Below are positions 1 through 6,049 of a DNA stretch of 9,057 nucleotides, piece by piece. Below the pieces are notes generated by a model that was not told the DNA's origin, did not search any database, and saw only the letters and a program-made list of their open reading frames with translations. The position numbers and the translations under genes were made by a program. Each line of letters starts with the position of its first letter. Position 1 is the first letter of the stretch. The DNA comes from an uncultured Bacteroidales bacterium (GTDB lineage: Bacteria > Bacteroidota > Bacteroidia > Bacteroidales > P3): positions 1 through 9,057 of the forward strand of contig CAMWIS010000060.1 in NCBI GenBank assembly GCA_947174375.1. The letters are read 5' to 3'.

Positions 1-77
1 CGGCTGCCAAGCCTGCGGCCAAGAAGACGGCCGCCAAGAAGGCTGCGCCCGCCAAGAAAACGGCGAAGAAGAAATAA
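1..77 (+). CDS. C-terminal tail of a Lys/Ala-rich protein (partial)
   Basis: Only the last 24 codons and a TAA stop (75-77) of an upstream gene are present. The tail consists of Ala, Lys, Pro and Thr in short AAKK/AKKT-type repeats, ending in AKKTAKKK. Tails like this are found on several bacterial nucleic-acid-binding proteins, including histone H1-like proteins and topoisomerase I of Bacteroidota; this fragment cannot separate them. The tail implies non-specific binding to DNA or RNA, which is inference from composition. dsbD starts 27 bases after the stop on the same strand with no terminator between, so the two may be co-transcribed. The frame is chosen because it gives a coherent AKK repeat and ends in a stop just before the next gene; the other frames give no sensible composition. 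Confidence 0.7.
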   Translation, partial: AAKPAAKKTAAKKAAPAKKTAKKK

Positions 78-104
78 AAGCATCAATTTTAACCATCGAA
101 TAAC

Positions 105-2183
105 ATGAAAAAAATGGCGACTTGGCTGTTGTCCCTTTGCTTTTTGGCAATGGGCGCCGCCAATGCTCAGGAAAACCCTGTAAAATGGAAATTCACGGTA
201 GAGCCCGTGAACGAACAAGAAGCCGTATTGGTGTTCTCGGCTACGGTAACCGGCGGCTATCACCTCTATGCCCAGCAGCAAGACCCGCTCGGCCCGTTGC
301 CCACGGAGTTCATCTTTGCGGAAAATGCCGGCTACAAACTCAAAGGCAAGGCCGTTGAAAGCCCCAAGCCCGTTTCGGAAAAAGACGAGACGTTCGGCGT
401 CATGGTGCAGTTCTTCAAGAAAGACGCCACGTTCCGCCAGACCGTCACGTTGACCGAAGCCAAAGACCTTGAAATCAAAGGCACGATCGACTATCAGGTC
501 TGCAACGACGAAACCTGTCTGCCGTTCAACGACATTCCTTTCTCGTTCAATGTCAAGGCGGCCGATTTGAAGAAAGCCGCGGCGGCGCCCGCCGAAGATG
601 TGACGGAAGTCTTGGCCGAAGTTGAAAAGGAAACCGAAGCCGTGGTGGAGGCCGTGGAAGCGGTCGTTGCGGAAGTGGCCGAAGAAGCCGCCGCTGAAAA
701 GGCGGAGGGCGAATCCTTGGCCGGCTTTATCCTCATCGCGATTTTGGCCGGTTTGGCCGCCGTATTCACGCCCTGCGTGTTCCCGATGATTCCGATGACG
801 GTATCGTTCTTTATCGACAGCGACGCCAGCGGTAAGGGCGGTCGTGCGACCGGCATTCTGAAAGGCGCGATTTTCACGGGTTCGATCACGTTGTTATATA
901 CGGTTATCGGCGCCATCGTCGCGCTCACCAAGAGTGCCGATTTCGCCAACGTATTGAGTACGCACTGGATTCCGAACCTCATTTTCTTCGCGCTGTTCGT
1001 CGTCTTCGCGTTCTCGTTCTTCGGCCTGTTCGAAATCACGTTGCCCACGGGCCTGTCCAACAAAATGGACGCCAAGGCCGACAAGGGCGGTTATATCTCC
1101 GCGTTCTTCATGGCGGCCGTATTGGCCATCGTGTCGTTCTCCTGCACGGGCCCGTTCGTAGCGGCCCTGCTCGTGGAAGCGGCCATGGGTTCGTCGGTGC
1201 TCAAACCGCTGTTGGGGATGTTCTTCTTCGGTTTGGCCATGGGCCTGCCGTTCTTCCTGCTTTCGCTCTTCCCGTCCATGTTGGAGAAACTGCCTCGCAG
1301 CGGCGGTTGGCTCAACTCGGTCAAGGTGGTGTTCGCCTTCGTATTGCTGGCGTTCGGCATGAAGTTCCTGTTGAACATCGACCAGGTTTATGAACTGCAT
1401 CTGTTCACGCGCGAAGTTTATCTCGCCATTTGGATTGTGCTGTTCACGCTCATGGGCTTCTACCTGTTGGGCAAAATCAAATTCTCGCACGACAGCGACG
1501 TGCCCCATATCGGCGTGTTCCGTCTCGTACTCGTCATCATCACGTTCACGTTCGTCGTTTACCTGATTCCGGGTCTGTTCGGCGCGCCGTTGAAGATGGT
1601 GTCGGCTTTGGTGCCGCCCATGACGGTACAGCAGTTCGACTTGAGCAAGGGCGCGGCGGCTTCGACCGTGGCCATGCCCGGGGCGGTGGCCGGCGACGAA
1701 CAGGTTTTGTGCGGCACGCCCAAGTATGCCGACAAGCTGACGTTGCCGTTCGGCCTCAAAGGTTATTTCGACTATGAAGAAGGTTTGGCCTGCGCCAAGC
1801 AGCAGCACAAGCCGGTGTTCATCGACTTCAAGGGCCACTCCTGCGCCAACTGCAAGAAGATGGAGATGGAAGTATGGACCGACCCGCGCGTTCAGGCCTT
1901 GCTGAAACAATACGTCATCGTGGCGCTCTATTGCGACGACCGCACGGCCTTGCCCGAAAACGAATGGATTACCTCCACCGTTGACGGCAATGTTAAAAAG
2001 ACGCTCGGCAAGCGCAATGCGGATTTCGAAGTGACGAAATTCAAGACGAACACGTTGCCGTTCTACCATCTGTTGGATGGCGAGGGCGAACCCATCGTGG
2101 CCACGTCTTACGGCTACAAGAGCGATGTGGATGCGTTCATCGCCTATCTGCAAGGCGGCTTGGACGCTTTCAACGCCCGCTAA
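105..2183 (+). CDS. dsbD: thiol:disulfide interchange protein DsbD
   Basis: Inner-membrane reductase that passes electrons from cytoplasmic thioredoxin to periplasmic thiol proteins. All three DsbD modules are visible in the 692 residues. A signal peptide (1-21, cleavage after ANA) leads into the periplasmic alpha domain (about 24-153) with the redox pair Cys133/Cys138 (CNDETC). A low-complexity Ala/Glu/Val linker (about 158-203) follows. The membrane domain has about eight hydrophobic segments (205-490), with Cys224 in FTPCVFP and Cys347 in SFSCTGP, the pair known to form the membrane redox centre. The C-terminal thioredoxin-like domain (about 550-692) carries Cys580-Ala-Asn-Cys583. Length and module order are normal for the family and all six catalytic cysteines are present, so the protein should be functional. 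The ATG at 105 is chosen because it gives the signal peptide directly; no Shine-Dalgarno is seen, as usual in Bacteroidota. Transcription ends at the hairpin after the stop. Confidence 0.95.
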   Translation: MKKMATWLLSLCFLAMGAANAQENPVKWKFTVEPVNEQEAVLVFSATVTGGYHLYAQQQDPLGPLPTEFIFAENAGYKLKGKAVESPKPVSEKDETFGVMVQFFKKDATFRQTVTLTEAKDLEIKGTIDYQVCNDETCLPFNDIPFSFNVKAADLKKAAAAPAEDVTEVLAEVEKETEAVVEAVEAVVAEVAEEAAAEKAEGESLAGFILIAILAGLAAVFTPCVFPMIPMTVSFFIDSDASGKGGRATGILKGAIFTGSITLLYTVIGAIVALTKSADFANVLSTHWIPNLIFFALFVVFAFSFFGLFEITLPTGLSNKMDAKADKGGYISAFFMAAVLAIVSFSCTGPFVAALLVEAAMGSSVLKPLLGMFFFGLAMGLPFFLLSLFPSMLEKLPRSGGWLNSVKVVFAFVLLAFGMKFLLNIDQVYELHLFTREVYLAIWIVLFTLMGFYLLGKIKFSHDSDVPHIGVFRLVLVIITFTFVVYLIPGLFGAPLKMVSALVPPMTVQQFDLSKGAAASTVAMPGAVAGDEQVLCGTPKYADKLTLPFGLKGYFDYEEGLACAKQQHKPVFIDFKGHSCANCKKMEMEVWTDPRVQALLKQYVIVALYCDDRTALPENEWITSTVDGNVKKTLGKRNADFEVTKFKTNTLPFYHLLDGEGEPIVATSYGYKSDVDAFIAYLQGGLDAFNAR

Positions 2184-2198
2184 GGTCGTTGACGCGAT

Positions 2199-2236
2199 AA
2201 AAAAAAGGCTGTCCCTTTCGGGGCAGCCTTTTTTTT
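2199..2236. terminator. bidirectional intrinsic terminator between dsbD and ssb
   Basis: A 9-bp stem (2207-2215 with 2220-2228, one G-T wobble) closes a four-base TTTC loop. It is flanked by eight A on the left and eight T on the right, which can extend the stem to 17 bp. The T run serves dsbD on the plus strand, and the A run reads as a T run for ssb on the minus strand. The position, 15 bases after the dsbD stop and between two converging genes, fits termination for both. For ssb the hairpin lies about 115 bases beyond its stop. Confidence 0.9.
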
Positions 2237-2350
2237 GTTGCCTAAACCGTTGACCGTGCCGCGCCGTCCGCGTCACCCGATGCCCCTGTACGATGAAGGG
2301 CACCGTGCCGCTCAGCCGGGCCGCTTGTCGGTCGTGCCGGTCGGCGGGCC

Positions 2351-2806
2351 TCAGAACGGCAGTGCGTCGTCCGACGGGTCGTAGTACGCCTCGTCCTTGT
2401 CCACGCTTGTAGGCACGGACGGCATCACGGGATCGCCTTTCTCCACGGCCGGCGTTTCGGGCTTTTTGTTGCCGTTTCCGCCGCCCAGCATCGTGAAGTT
2501 CTGCGCCTCGATTTCGGTCACGTACCGTTTTTCGCCCTTGTCGTCTTCCCAAGAGCGCGTGCGGAGTTTGCCCTCCACATACACGGCATTGCCTTTTCTA
2601 AGGTATTTCTCCGCCACCTCGGCCAAGCCGCGGTAGAGGACGACCGAATGCCATTCGGTCTGTTCGATGCGGTCTCCGTTGTTGTTTTTGTACGTTTCGG
2701 AGGTCGCCATCACCATGCGGACTTTCTTCTGTCCGTTGGCGAATGTGAAAACTTCGGGATCCTTGCCCAAGTTTCCGATCAGGATGACTTTGTTTACGCC
2801 ATTCAT
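2351..2806 (-). CDS. ssb: single-stranded DNA-binding protein SSB
   Basis: Binds and protects single-stranded DNA in replication, recombination and repair, normally as a tetramer. The N-terminal OB-fold (about residues 1-108) opens with NKVILIGNLGKDPE and contains TEWHSVVLYRGLAEVAEKYL and GKLRTRSWED, all typical of bacterial SSB. A short flexible Gly/Asn/Pro/Glu-rich linker follows. The protein ends in SDDALPF (145-151), the acidic tip with terminal Pro-Phe that recruits partner proteins; it is slightly less acidic than the E. coli version. The length of 151 residues is normal. The ATG start lies 49 bases downstream of the mutY stop on the same strand, and no exact -7 box stands in that gap, so co-transcription with mutY is likely. 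The 114 bases after its stop, up to the terminator, hold no supportable gene. Confidence 0.95.
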   Translation of the reverse strand: MNGVNKVILIGNLGKDPEVFTFANGQKKVRMVMATSETYKNNNGDRIEQTEWHSVVLYRGLAEVAEKYLRKGNAVYVEGKLRTRSWEDDKGEKRYVTEIEAQNFTMLGGGNGNKKPETPAVEKGDPVMPSVPTSVDKDEAYYDPSDDALPF

Positions 2807-2855
2807 AATACTGAAATTTTAAAGGTTTTGGATAATGTACGGACGAACTCCGCTT

Positions 2856-3884
2856 TTAACGATGTTTTTCCCTTAAAAAATCCAAAAACTTTTCGATGAC
2901 TTTGGGCACGGCATAGTCGGCCCAGTGTTCCGGGGCGACGGGAAAACAGCCGTCCGTGTCGAGCTGCGGCGGCAGTTGCTTGGGTGCTTCGTAAAAGAAC
3001 AGGTGCAGCCGCTGGTGCGTCAGCAGATGCGTGTATTGCTTCACGCGCGGCAGGCCGTCTATCGGGGCGTCGGCCGAGGCGGTCTCTATGCAGGGCAGGT
3101 CGAACAGTCCCTTCCAGATGTCGTTGGCCTGCCGCCGCCGCAGATACAGCCCGTCGGGTCGCGCCACATAATAATAGTGCAGATAACGTTCGCGCACGGC
3201 ATTTTTCGCCTTCTTGACCGGCAACCGCTCCACGAGCCCGTCGCGCAGCGCCCGGCAATGCCGGTGGTAAAAGCACGCTTCGGGGTTTTGCAGGCAGGGC
3301 GCCGACTTACCGGGCTGGCACAGCAACGCGCCCCATTCCATCATGGCCTGGTTGAACAGGTCGGGCCGCCGCCGGTCAATCTGCCGGTCCAAGAACGCCT
3401 TGATTTCGGCGCGGCAGGCGGGCGTGTCCACGGGTTCGGTCATGCCGTTGATGCGGCTTACCACGCGGAACACGTTGCCGTCGATGACCGGAAACGGTTG
3501 GCGGAACGCGAAAGACAGGATGGCGGCGGCCGTATAGTCGCCTATGCCCGGCAACGCGCGCACGGCCTCATAGGTGTCGGGGAACCGGCCGCCGTGCCGT
3601 TCGCAGACGCACTTGGCCGCCGCGTGCAGGTTGCGGGCGCGGCTGTAGTAGCCCAAGCCCTGCCATTGTTTGAGCACGGTCTCCTCCGGGGCTTCGGCTA
3701 AGGCCTGCACGGTGGGGAAGGCGGCCATAAAGCGGTTGAAGTAGGGCAGCCCCTGTTTGACCTGGGTCTGTTGCAGGATGATTTCCGACAGCCAAATCGG
3801 GTACGGGTCTTGCGTCCCGCGCCAGGGAAGGTCGCGTTTGTTTTTTGAATACCAATTTATTAGTAGGTCAGATAGCTGTGACAT
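2856..3884 (-). CDS. mutY: adenine DNA glycosylase MutY
   Basis: Removes adenine mispaired with 8-oxoguanine or G, the first step of base-excision repair of this lesion. Numbering starts from the ATG at 3884 (342 residues). The catalytic core shows Glu34 (SEIILQQTQV), the helix-hairpin-helix LPGIGDYTAAAI with Tyr117, and the catalytic Asp135 in VIDGNVFRVVSR. A four-cysteine iron-sulfur site follows at Cys189, 197, 204 and 210. The C-terminal part (about 225-342) is the Nudix-like domain that recognises 8-oxoguanine. A longer reading frame starts at TTG 3914, but its ten extra residues are unlike the family and cross an A/T-rich promoter-like stretch, so ATG 3884 is preferred. The cysteine spacing CX7CX6CX5C differs from the usual CX6CX2CX5C (see findings). 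The gene is divergent from HU and upstream of ssb. Confidence 0.93.
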   Translation of the reverse strand: MSQLSDLLINWYSKNKRDLPWRGTQDPYPIWLSEIILQQTQVKQGLPYFNRFMAAFPTVQALAEAPEETVLKQWQGLGYYSRARNLHAAAKCVCERHGGRFPDTYEAVRALPGIGDYTAAAILSFAFRQPFPVIDGNVFRVVSRINGMTEPVDTPACRAEIKAFLDRQIDRRRPDLFNQAMMEWGALLCQPGKSAPCLQNPEACFYHRHCRALRDGLVERLPVKKAKNAVRERYLHYYYVARPDGLYLRRRQANDIWKGLFDLPCIETASADAPIDGLPRVKQYTHLLTHQRLHLFFYEAPKQLPPQLDTDGCFPVAPEHWADYAVPKVIEKFLDFLREKHR

Positions 3885-3889
3885 GAAAA

Positions 3890-3897
3890 CAAAAATA
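3890..3897 (-). promoter_or_regulatory. candidate -7 box for mutY-ssb
   Basis: On the minus strand this reads TATTTTTG, an exact match to the Bacteroidota -7 consensus TAnnTTTG. It ends only five bases before the mutY ATG, so if used the transcript would be leaderless or nearly so. No good -33 element is seen 19 bases upstream (the site reads CATC). A chance match in A/T-rich sequence is quite possible. Confidence 0.35.
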
Positions 3898-3916
3898 GAA
3901 AAAAGCCCCGACAAAA

Positions 3917-3947
3917 GATGATTATTTGGAAAATATTCTTATATTTG
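3917..3947 (+). promoter_or_regulatory. candidate promoter for the HU gene
   Basis: TATATTTG at 3940-3947 matches the Bacteroidota -7 consensus TAnnTTTG exactly. Nineteen bases upstream, the expected -33 position (3917-3920) reads GATG, a partial match to TTTG/TTG. Transcription would start near 3953, leaving a leader of roughly 75-80 bases before the HU ATG. That leader contains one small G/C-rich inverted repeat (3980-3983 with 3987-3990). The A/T-rich stretch 3921-3947 stands out from the GC-rich surroundings, which supports a promoter here. Confidence 0.6.
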
Positions 3948-4030
3948 CATCGGCTAAAAATGGCGGGCAGTCCGTTTGGGGGCTTGGCCCGGCATCAAGG
4001 CAGAGTATAAACCCATAATTACAAAATACC

Positions 4031-4318
4031 ATGACAAAAGCAGAAGTCGTATCCGAAATCGCCGCCAAGACGGGTTTGGAAAAAACCGTTGTATTGGCGA
4101 CCGTAGAAACGTTTATGGATGTCATCAAAGACAACATGATTTCCGGTCAGAACGTTTACCTGAGAGGTTTTGGCAGTTTCATCATCAAAACCCGCGCGAA
4201 GAAAACGGGCCGCAACATTTCGAAGAACACGTCCATCGAAATTCCCGCCCACAACATTCCCGCGTTCAAGCCGGCCAAATCCTTCCTGACGAACGTTAAG
4301 AAGAACGTAAAGGCCTAA
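4031..4318 (+). CDS. HU/IHF-family DNA-binding protein
   Basis: Small nucleoid protein of 95 residues that binds and bends DNA as a dimer. The helical N-terminal half (MTKAEVVSEIAAKTGLEK) and the family signature GFGSFIIKTRAKKTGRN (46-62) are clear, as is the closing IPAFKPAKSF. At the beta-arm tip, where HU and IHF normally carry the DNA-intercalating proline (GRNP), this protein has Ile63 (GRNISKN). As I recall, this variant is common in the HU paralogue beside rng in Bacteroidota, but it implies weaker or different bending. The ATG at 4031 gives the standard N-terminus. The gene starts the plus-strand series and is followed after three bases by the tiny basic gene at 4322, so the two should share a transcript. 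HU or IHF cannot be decided from sequence alone. Confidence 0.92.
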   Translation: MTKAEVVSEIAAKTGLEKTVVLATVETFMDVIKDNMISGQNVYLRGFGSFIIKTRAKKTGRNISKNTSIEIPAHNIPAFKPAKSFLTNVKKNVKA

Positions 4319-4321
4319 GCC

Positions 4322-4411
4322 ATGCCGAGCGGAAAGAAACGTAAGCGGCATAAAATGGCGACGCATAAACGCAAGAAGCGTTTACGTAAGAATCGCCATA
4401 AAAAGAGATAG
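4322..4411 (+). CDS. 29-residue basic protein, mS38/AURKAIP1/COX24-like (bS22-type) ribosomal protein
   Basis: An ATG at 4322 opens 29 codons ending in TAG (4409-4411). The product begins MPSGKKRKRHKMATHK and ends LRKNRHKKR. About two thirds of its residues are Lys, Arg or His, with no acidic residue. The KRKxHKMxxHKxKKRLRKxRHKK pattern is what I know from the short AURKAIP1/COX24-domain proteins of Bacteroidota, related to mitochondrial small-subunit protein mS38 and to mycobacterial bS22, both of which sit in ribosomal RNA. A role in the small ribosomal subunit is therefore inferred. The gene lies in frame with HU, three bases after its stop, and upstream of rng, so translational coupling to HU is likely. 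It is easy to miss because of its size. Its stop codon lies in an inverted repeat (4403-4420). Confidence 0.8.
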   Translation: MPSGKKRKRHKMATHKRKKRLRKNRHKKR

Positions 4412-4420
4412 TTATCTCTT
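4403..4420. repeat. 8-bp perfect inverted repeat over a stop codon
   Basis: AAGAGATA (4403-4410) and TATCTCTT (4413-4420) are exact inverted copies separated by GT. In RNA this gives about seven base pairs around an AGUU loop, a weak A/U-rich hairpin that includes the stop of the 29-residue gene. No T run follows, so it is not a classical terminator. It could protect a 3' end, mark a processing site or be chance. Confidence 0.5.
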
Positions 4421-4440
4421 ATAGATGACCCAAATATGCA

Positions 4441-4482
4441 ACAGTAGGTATGCTTAGGCGTGCCTACTGTTTGTATTTTATC
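4441..4482 (+). promoter_or_regulatory. 13-bp stem-loop with U-rich tail just upstream of rng
   Basis: Positions 4441-4453 pair with 4458-4470 (outer eight pairs perfect, ACAGTAGG with CCTACTGT, then two G-T wobbles within the next five pairs), leaving a TTAG loop. The stem runs straight into TTTGTATTTTAT. It ends 25 bases before the preferred rng start. The shape is that of an intrinsic terminator or attenuator between the HU/small-protein unit and rng. It could also be a leader hairpin read by RNase G itself, as E. coli RNase E regulates its own mRNA through a leader hairpin; that part is inference. A near-consensus -7 box with one extra base (TACTGTTTG, 4465-4473) overlaps its right arm. 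Confidence 0.6.
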
Positions 4483-4495
4483 AAACGGAAGTTGT

Positions 4496-6049
4496 GTGAA
4501 TAAGGAATTAATCGTAGATTCTAACGCGCAAGAGGTTGTAATAGCGTTAGTTGAGGATAAGCAGTTGGTGGAGTTGCATCGGGAAAAGAACAATACGATG
4601 CACTCGGTAGGGGATGTATTTTTAGGCCGGGTCAAGAAGCTGATGCCCGGGTTGAATGCGGCGTTCATCGAAGTCGGCGCCGAAAAGGAAGGCTTTTTGC
4701 ATTATTTGGACGTCGGTCCGCAATTCGCATCGTTCCATCGGTTTACGCAGTGCGCCATCAACGGCGACCGCGCGCAGACCGATATCCAGAAATACAAGAA
4801 TCGGGAGGAAACGCCTAAAAACGCCAAGATATCGTCGGTTCTCAAACAGAACCAAAGCCTGTTGGTGCAGGTGACGAAAGAGCCGATTTCGACGAAAGGG
4901 CCGCGTCTGAGCGCGGAGATTTCTTTCCCGGGGCGTTATTTGGTGCTGGTGCCGTTCTCCAACAAGGTTTCCATCTCGCAGAAAATCAAGAACCCGGAGG
5001 AACGTTCCCGGCTCAAGAGTTTAATCCAGAGCATACGGCCGCATAATTTCGGCGTCATCATCCGCACGGTGGCCGAGGGCAGGAGCGTGGCCGACCTGGA
5101 CGCCGACATGACGGCGCTGACCAAGAAGTGGGCGCATATCGAACGGCAACTGTTGCACGCCAAGGCGCCGATGAAGGTGTGCAGCGAATTGGACAAGGCC
5201 GTGAGCATCCTGCGCGATTTCCTCAACAACGATTTCAACCATATCGCCACGAACGACCAGCAGTTGTTCGACGAAATACAGGCGTACATCATGCGGATTG
5301 CGCCCGAAAAGAAAGACATCGTCAAGCTATACAAGGGCAAGGAACCCATCTTCGACCATTACGGCATCTCCAAGCAGATCAAGTCTTCGTTCGGCAAGGT
5401 CGTCAACCTGCGCCACAACGGGGCCTATATCGTCGTGGAACATACCGAGGCCATGCACGTCATAGACGTGAACAGCGGCCACCGCATGAACGCCGACCAG
5501 AGCCAGGAGAGCAATTCGCTGCAGGTAAACCTGGACGCGGCCTTGGAAGTGGCGCGGCAGGTGCGTCTGCGCGATATGGGCGGTATCATCATCGTGGATT
5601 TCATCGACCAGCGCGAGGCGGCCAACCGCAAGACGCTGTTCGACGCCATGGTCAAGGCCATGGAGAAAGACCCGTCCAAGCATACGGTTCTGCCGCCCAC
5701 CAAATTCGGCCTCATTCAGATTACGCGCCAGCGGTTCCGTCCGCAGACGCAGGTCAAGGTGCTTGAAACCTGCCCCACCTGCGGCGGCACGGGCGAAATC
5801 AAACCCAGCATCTGCCTCACCGACGAAATCGACAAGCAGGTGGATTACCTGATCAAAGACACGAACGCGCGGCGTTTCACCGTGGTTGTGCACCCGTATG
5901 TCTATGCCTATATGCGCGGCAACTGGCGCTGGGCGCAACGGAACTGGTGGCGGCGTTACCACCGTTGGATCGGGCTTAAAAGTTACGATTCGCTGAATTT
6001 CTTGGAATACAGGTTTTACGATAAAAACGGCGAACAAATCCAATTATGA
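4496..6049 (+). CDS. rng: ribonuclease G/E family endoribonuclease
   Basis: Single-strand-specific endoribonuclease of the RNase E/G family, acting in rRNA maturation and mRNA decay. The 517 residues show an embedded S1 RNA-binding domain (about 35-125; VGDVFLGRVKKLMPGLNAAF, FLHYLD) and the 5'-sensor/RNase H-like regions. The catalytic DNase I-like domain carries the metal-binding Asp324 (IDVNSG) and Asp368 (VDFID). The zinc-link CPTC (Cys426, Cys429) joins two subunits in known family members. The C-terminal end is rich in Trp and Arg (about 455-480). There is no long RNase E-type scaffold tail, so RNase G is the better name. An upstream in-frame GTG at 4460 was rejected because it lies inside the stem-loop; GTG 4496 gives the family N-terminus NKELIVD and is preceded by GGAAG (4487-4491). 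The stop overlaps the next gene's start (ATGA, 6046-6049). Confidence 0.92.
   Translation: MNKELIVDSNAQEVVIALVEDKQLVELHREKNNTMHSVGDVFLGRVKKLMPGLNAAFIEVGAEKEGFLHYLDVGPQFASFHRFTQCAINGDRAQTDIQKYKNREETPKNAKISSVLKQNQSLLVQVTKEPISTKGPRLSAEISFPGRYLVLVPFSNKVSISQKIKNPEERSRLKSLIQSIRPHNFGVIIRTVAEGRSVADLDADMTALTKKWAHIERQLLHAKAPMKVCSELDKAVSILRDFLNNDFNHIATNDQQLFDEIQAYIMRIAPEKKDIVKLYKGKEPIFDHYGISKQIKSSFGKVVNLRHNGAYIVVEHTEAMHVIDVNSGHRMNADQSQESNSLQVNLDAALEVARQVRLRDMGGIIIVDFIDQREAANRKTLFDAMVKAMEKDPSKHTVLPPTKFGLIQITRQRFRPQTQVKVLETCPTCGGTGEIKPSICLTDEIDKQVDYLIKDTNARRFTVVVHPYVYAYMRGNWRWAQRNWWRRYHRWIGLKSYDSLNFLEYRFYDKNGEQIQL

Noticed and set aside
2280..2384. Small plus-strand frame (34 codons) starting at ATG 2280 between the terminator and ssb
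   Set aside because: It runs into ssb antisense, has no recognisable composition or start signal, and would lie downstream of the dsbD terminator.
894..2552. Long open frame on the minus strand opposite dsbD and part of ssb (552 codons)
   Set aside because: The product is rich in Arg, Gln, His and Glu with no recognisable domain, lies antisense to a convincing dsbD, crosses the shared terminator and overlaps the ssb 3' end. It is a shadow of GC-rich coding sequence.
3885..3914. Earlier TTG start for mutY
   Set aside because: The ten extra residues cross an A/T-rich promoter-like stretch, the start would be TTG, and ATG 3884 gives the normal MutY N-terminus.
4460..4495. Earlier GTG start for rng
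   Set aside because: The codon falls inside the right half of the 4441-4470 stem-loop and adds 12 residues not typical of the family; GTG 4496 gives the usual NKEL start.
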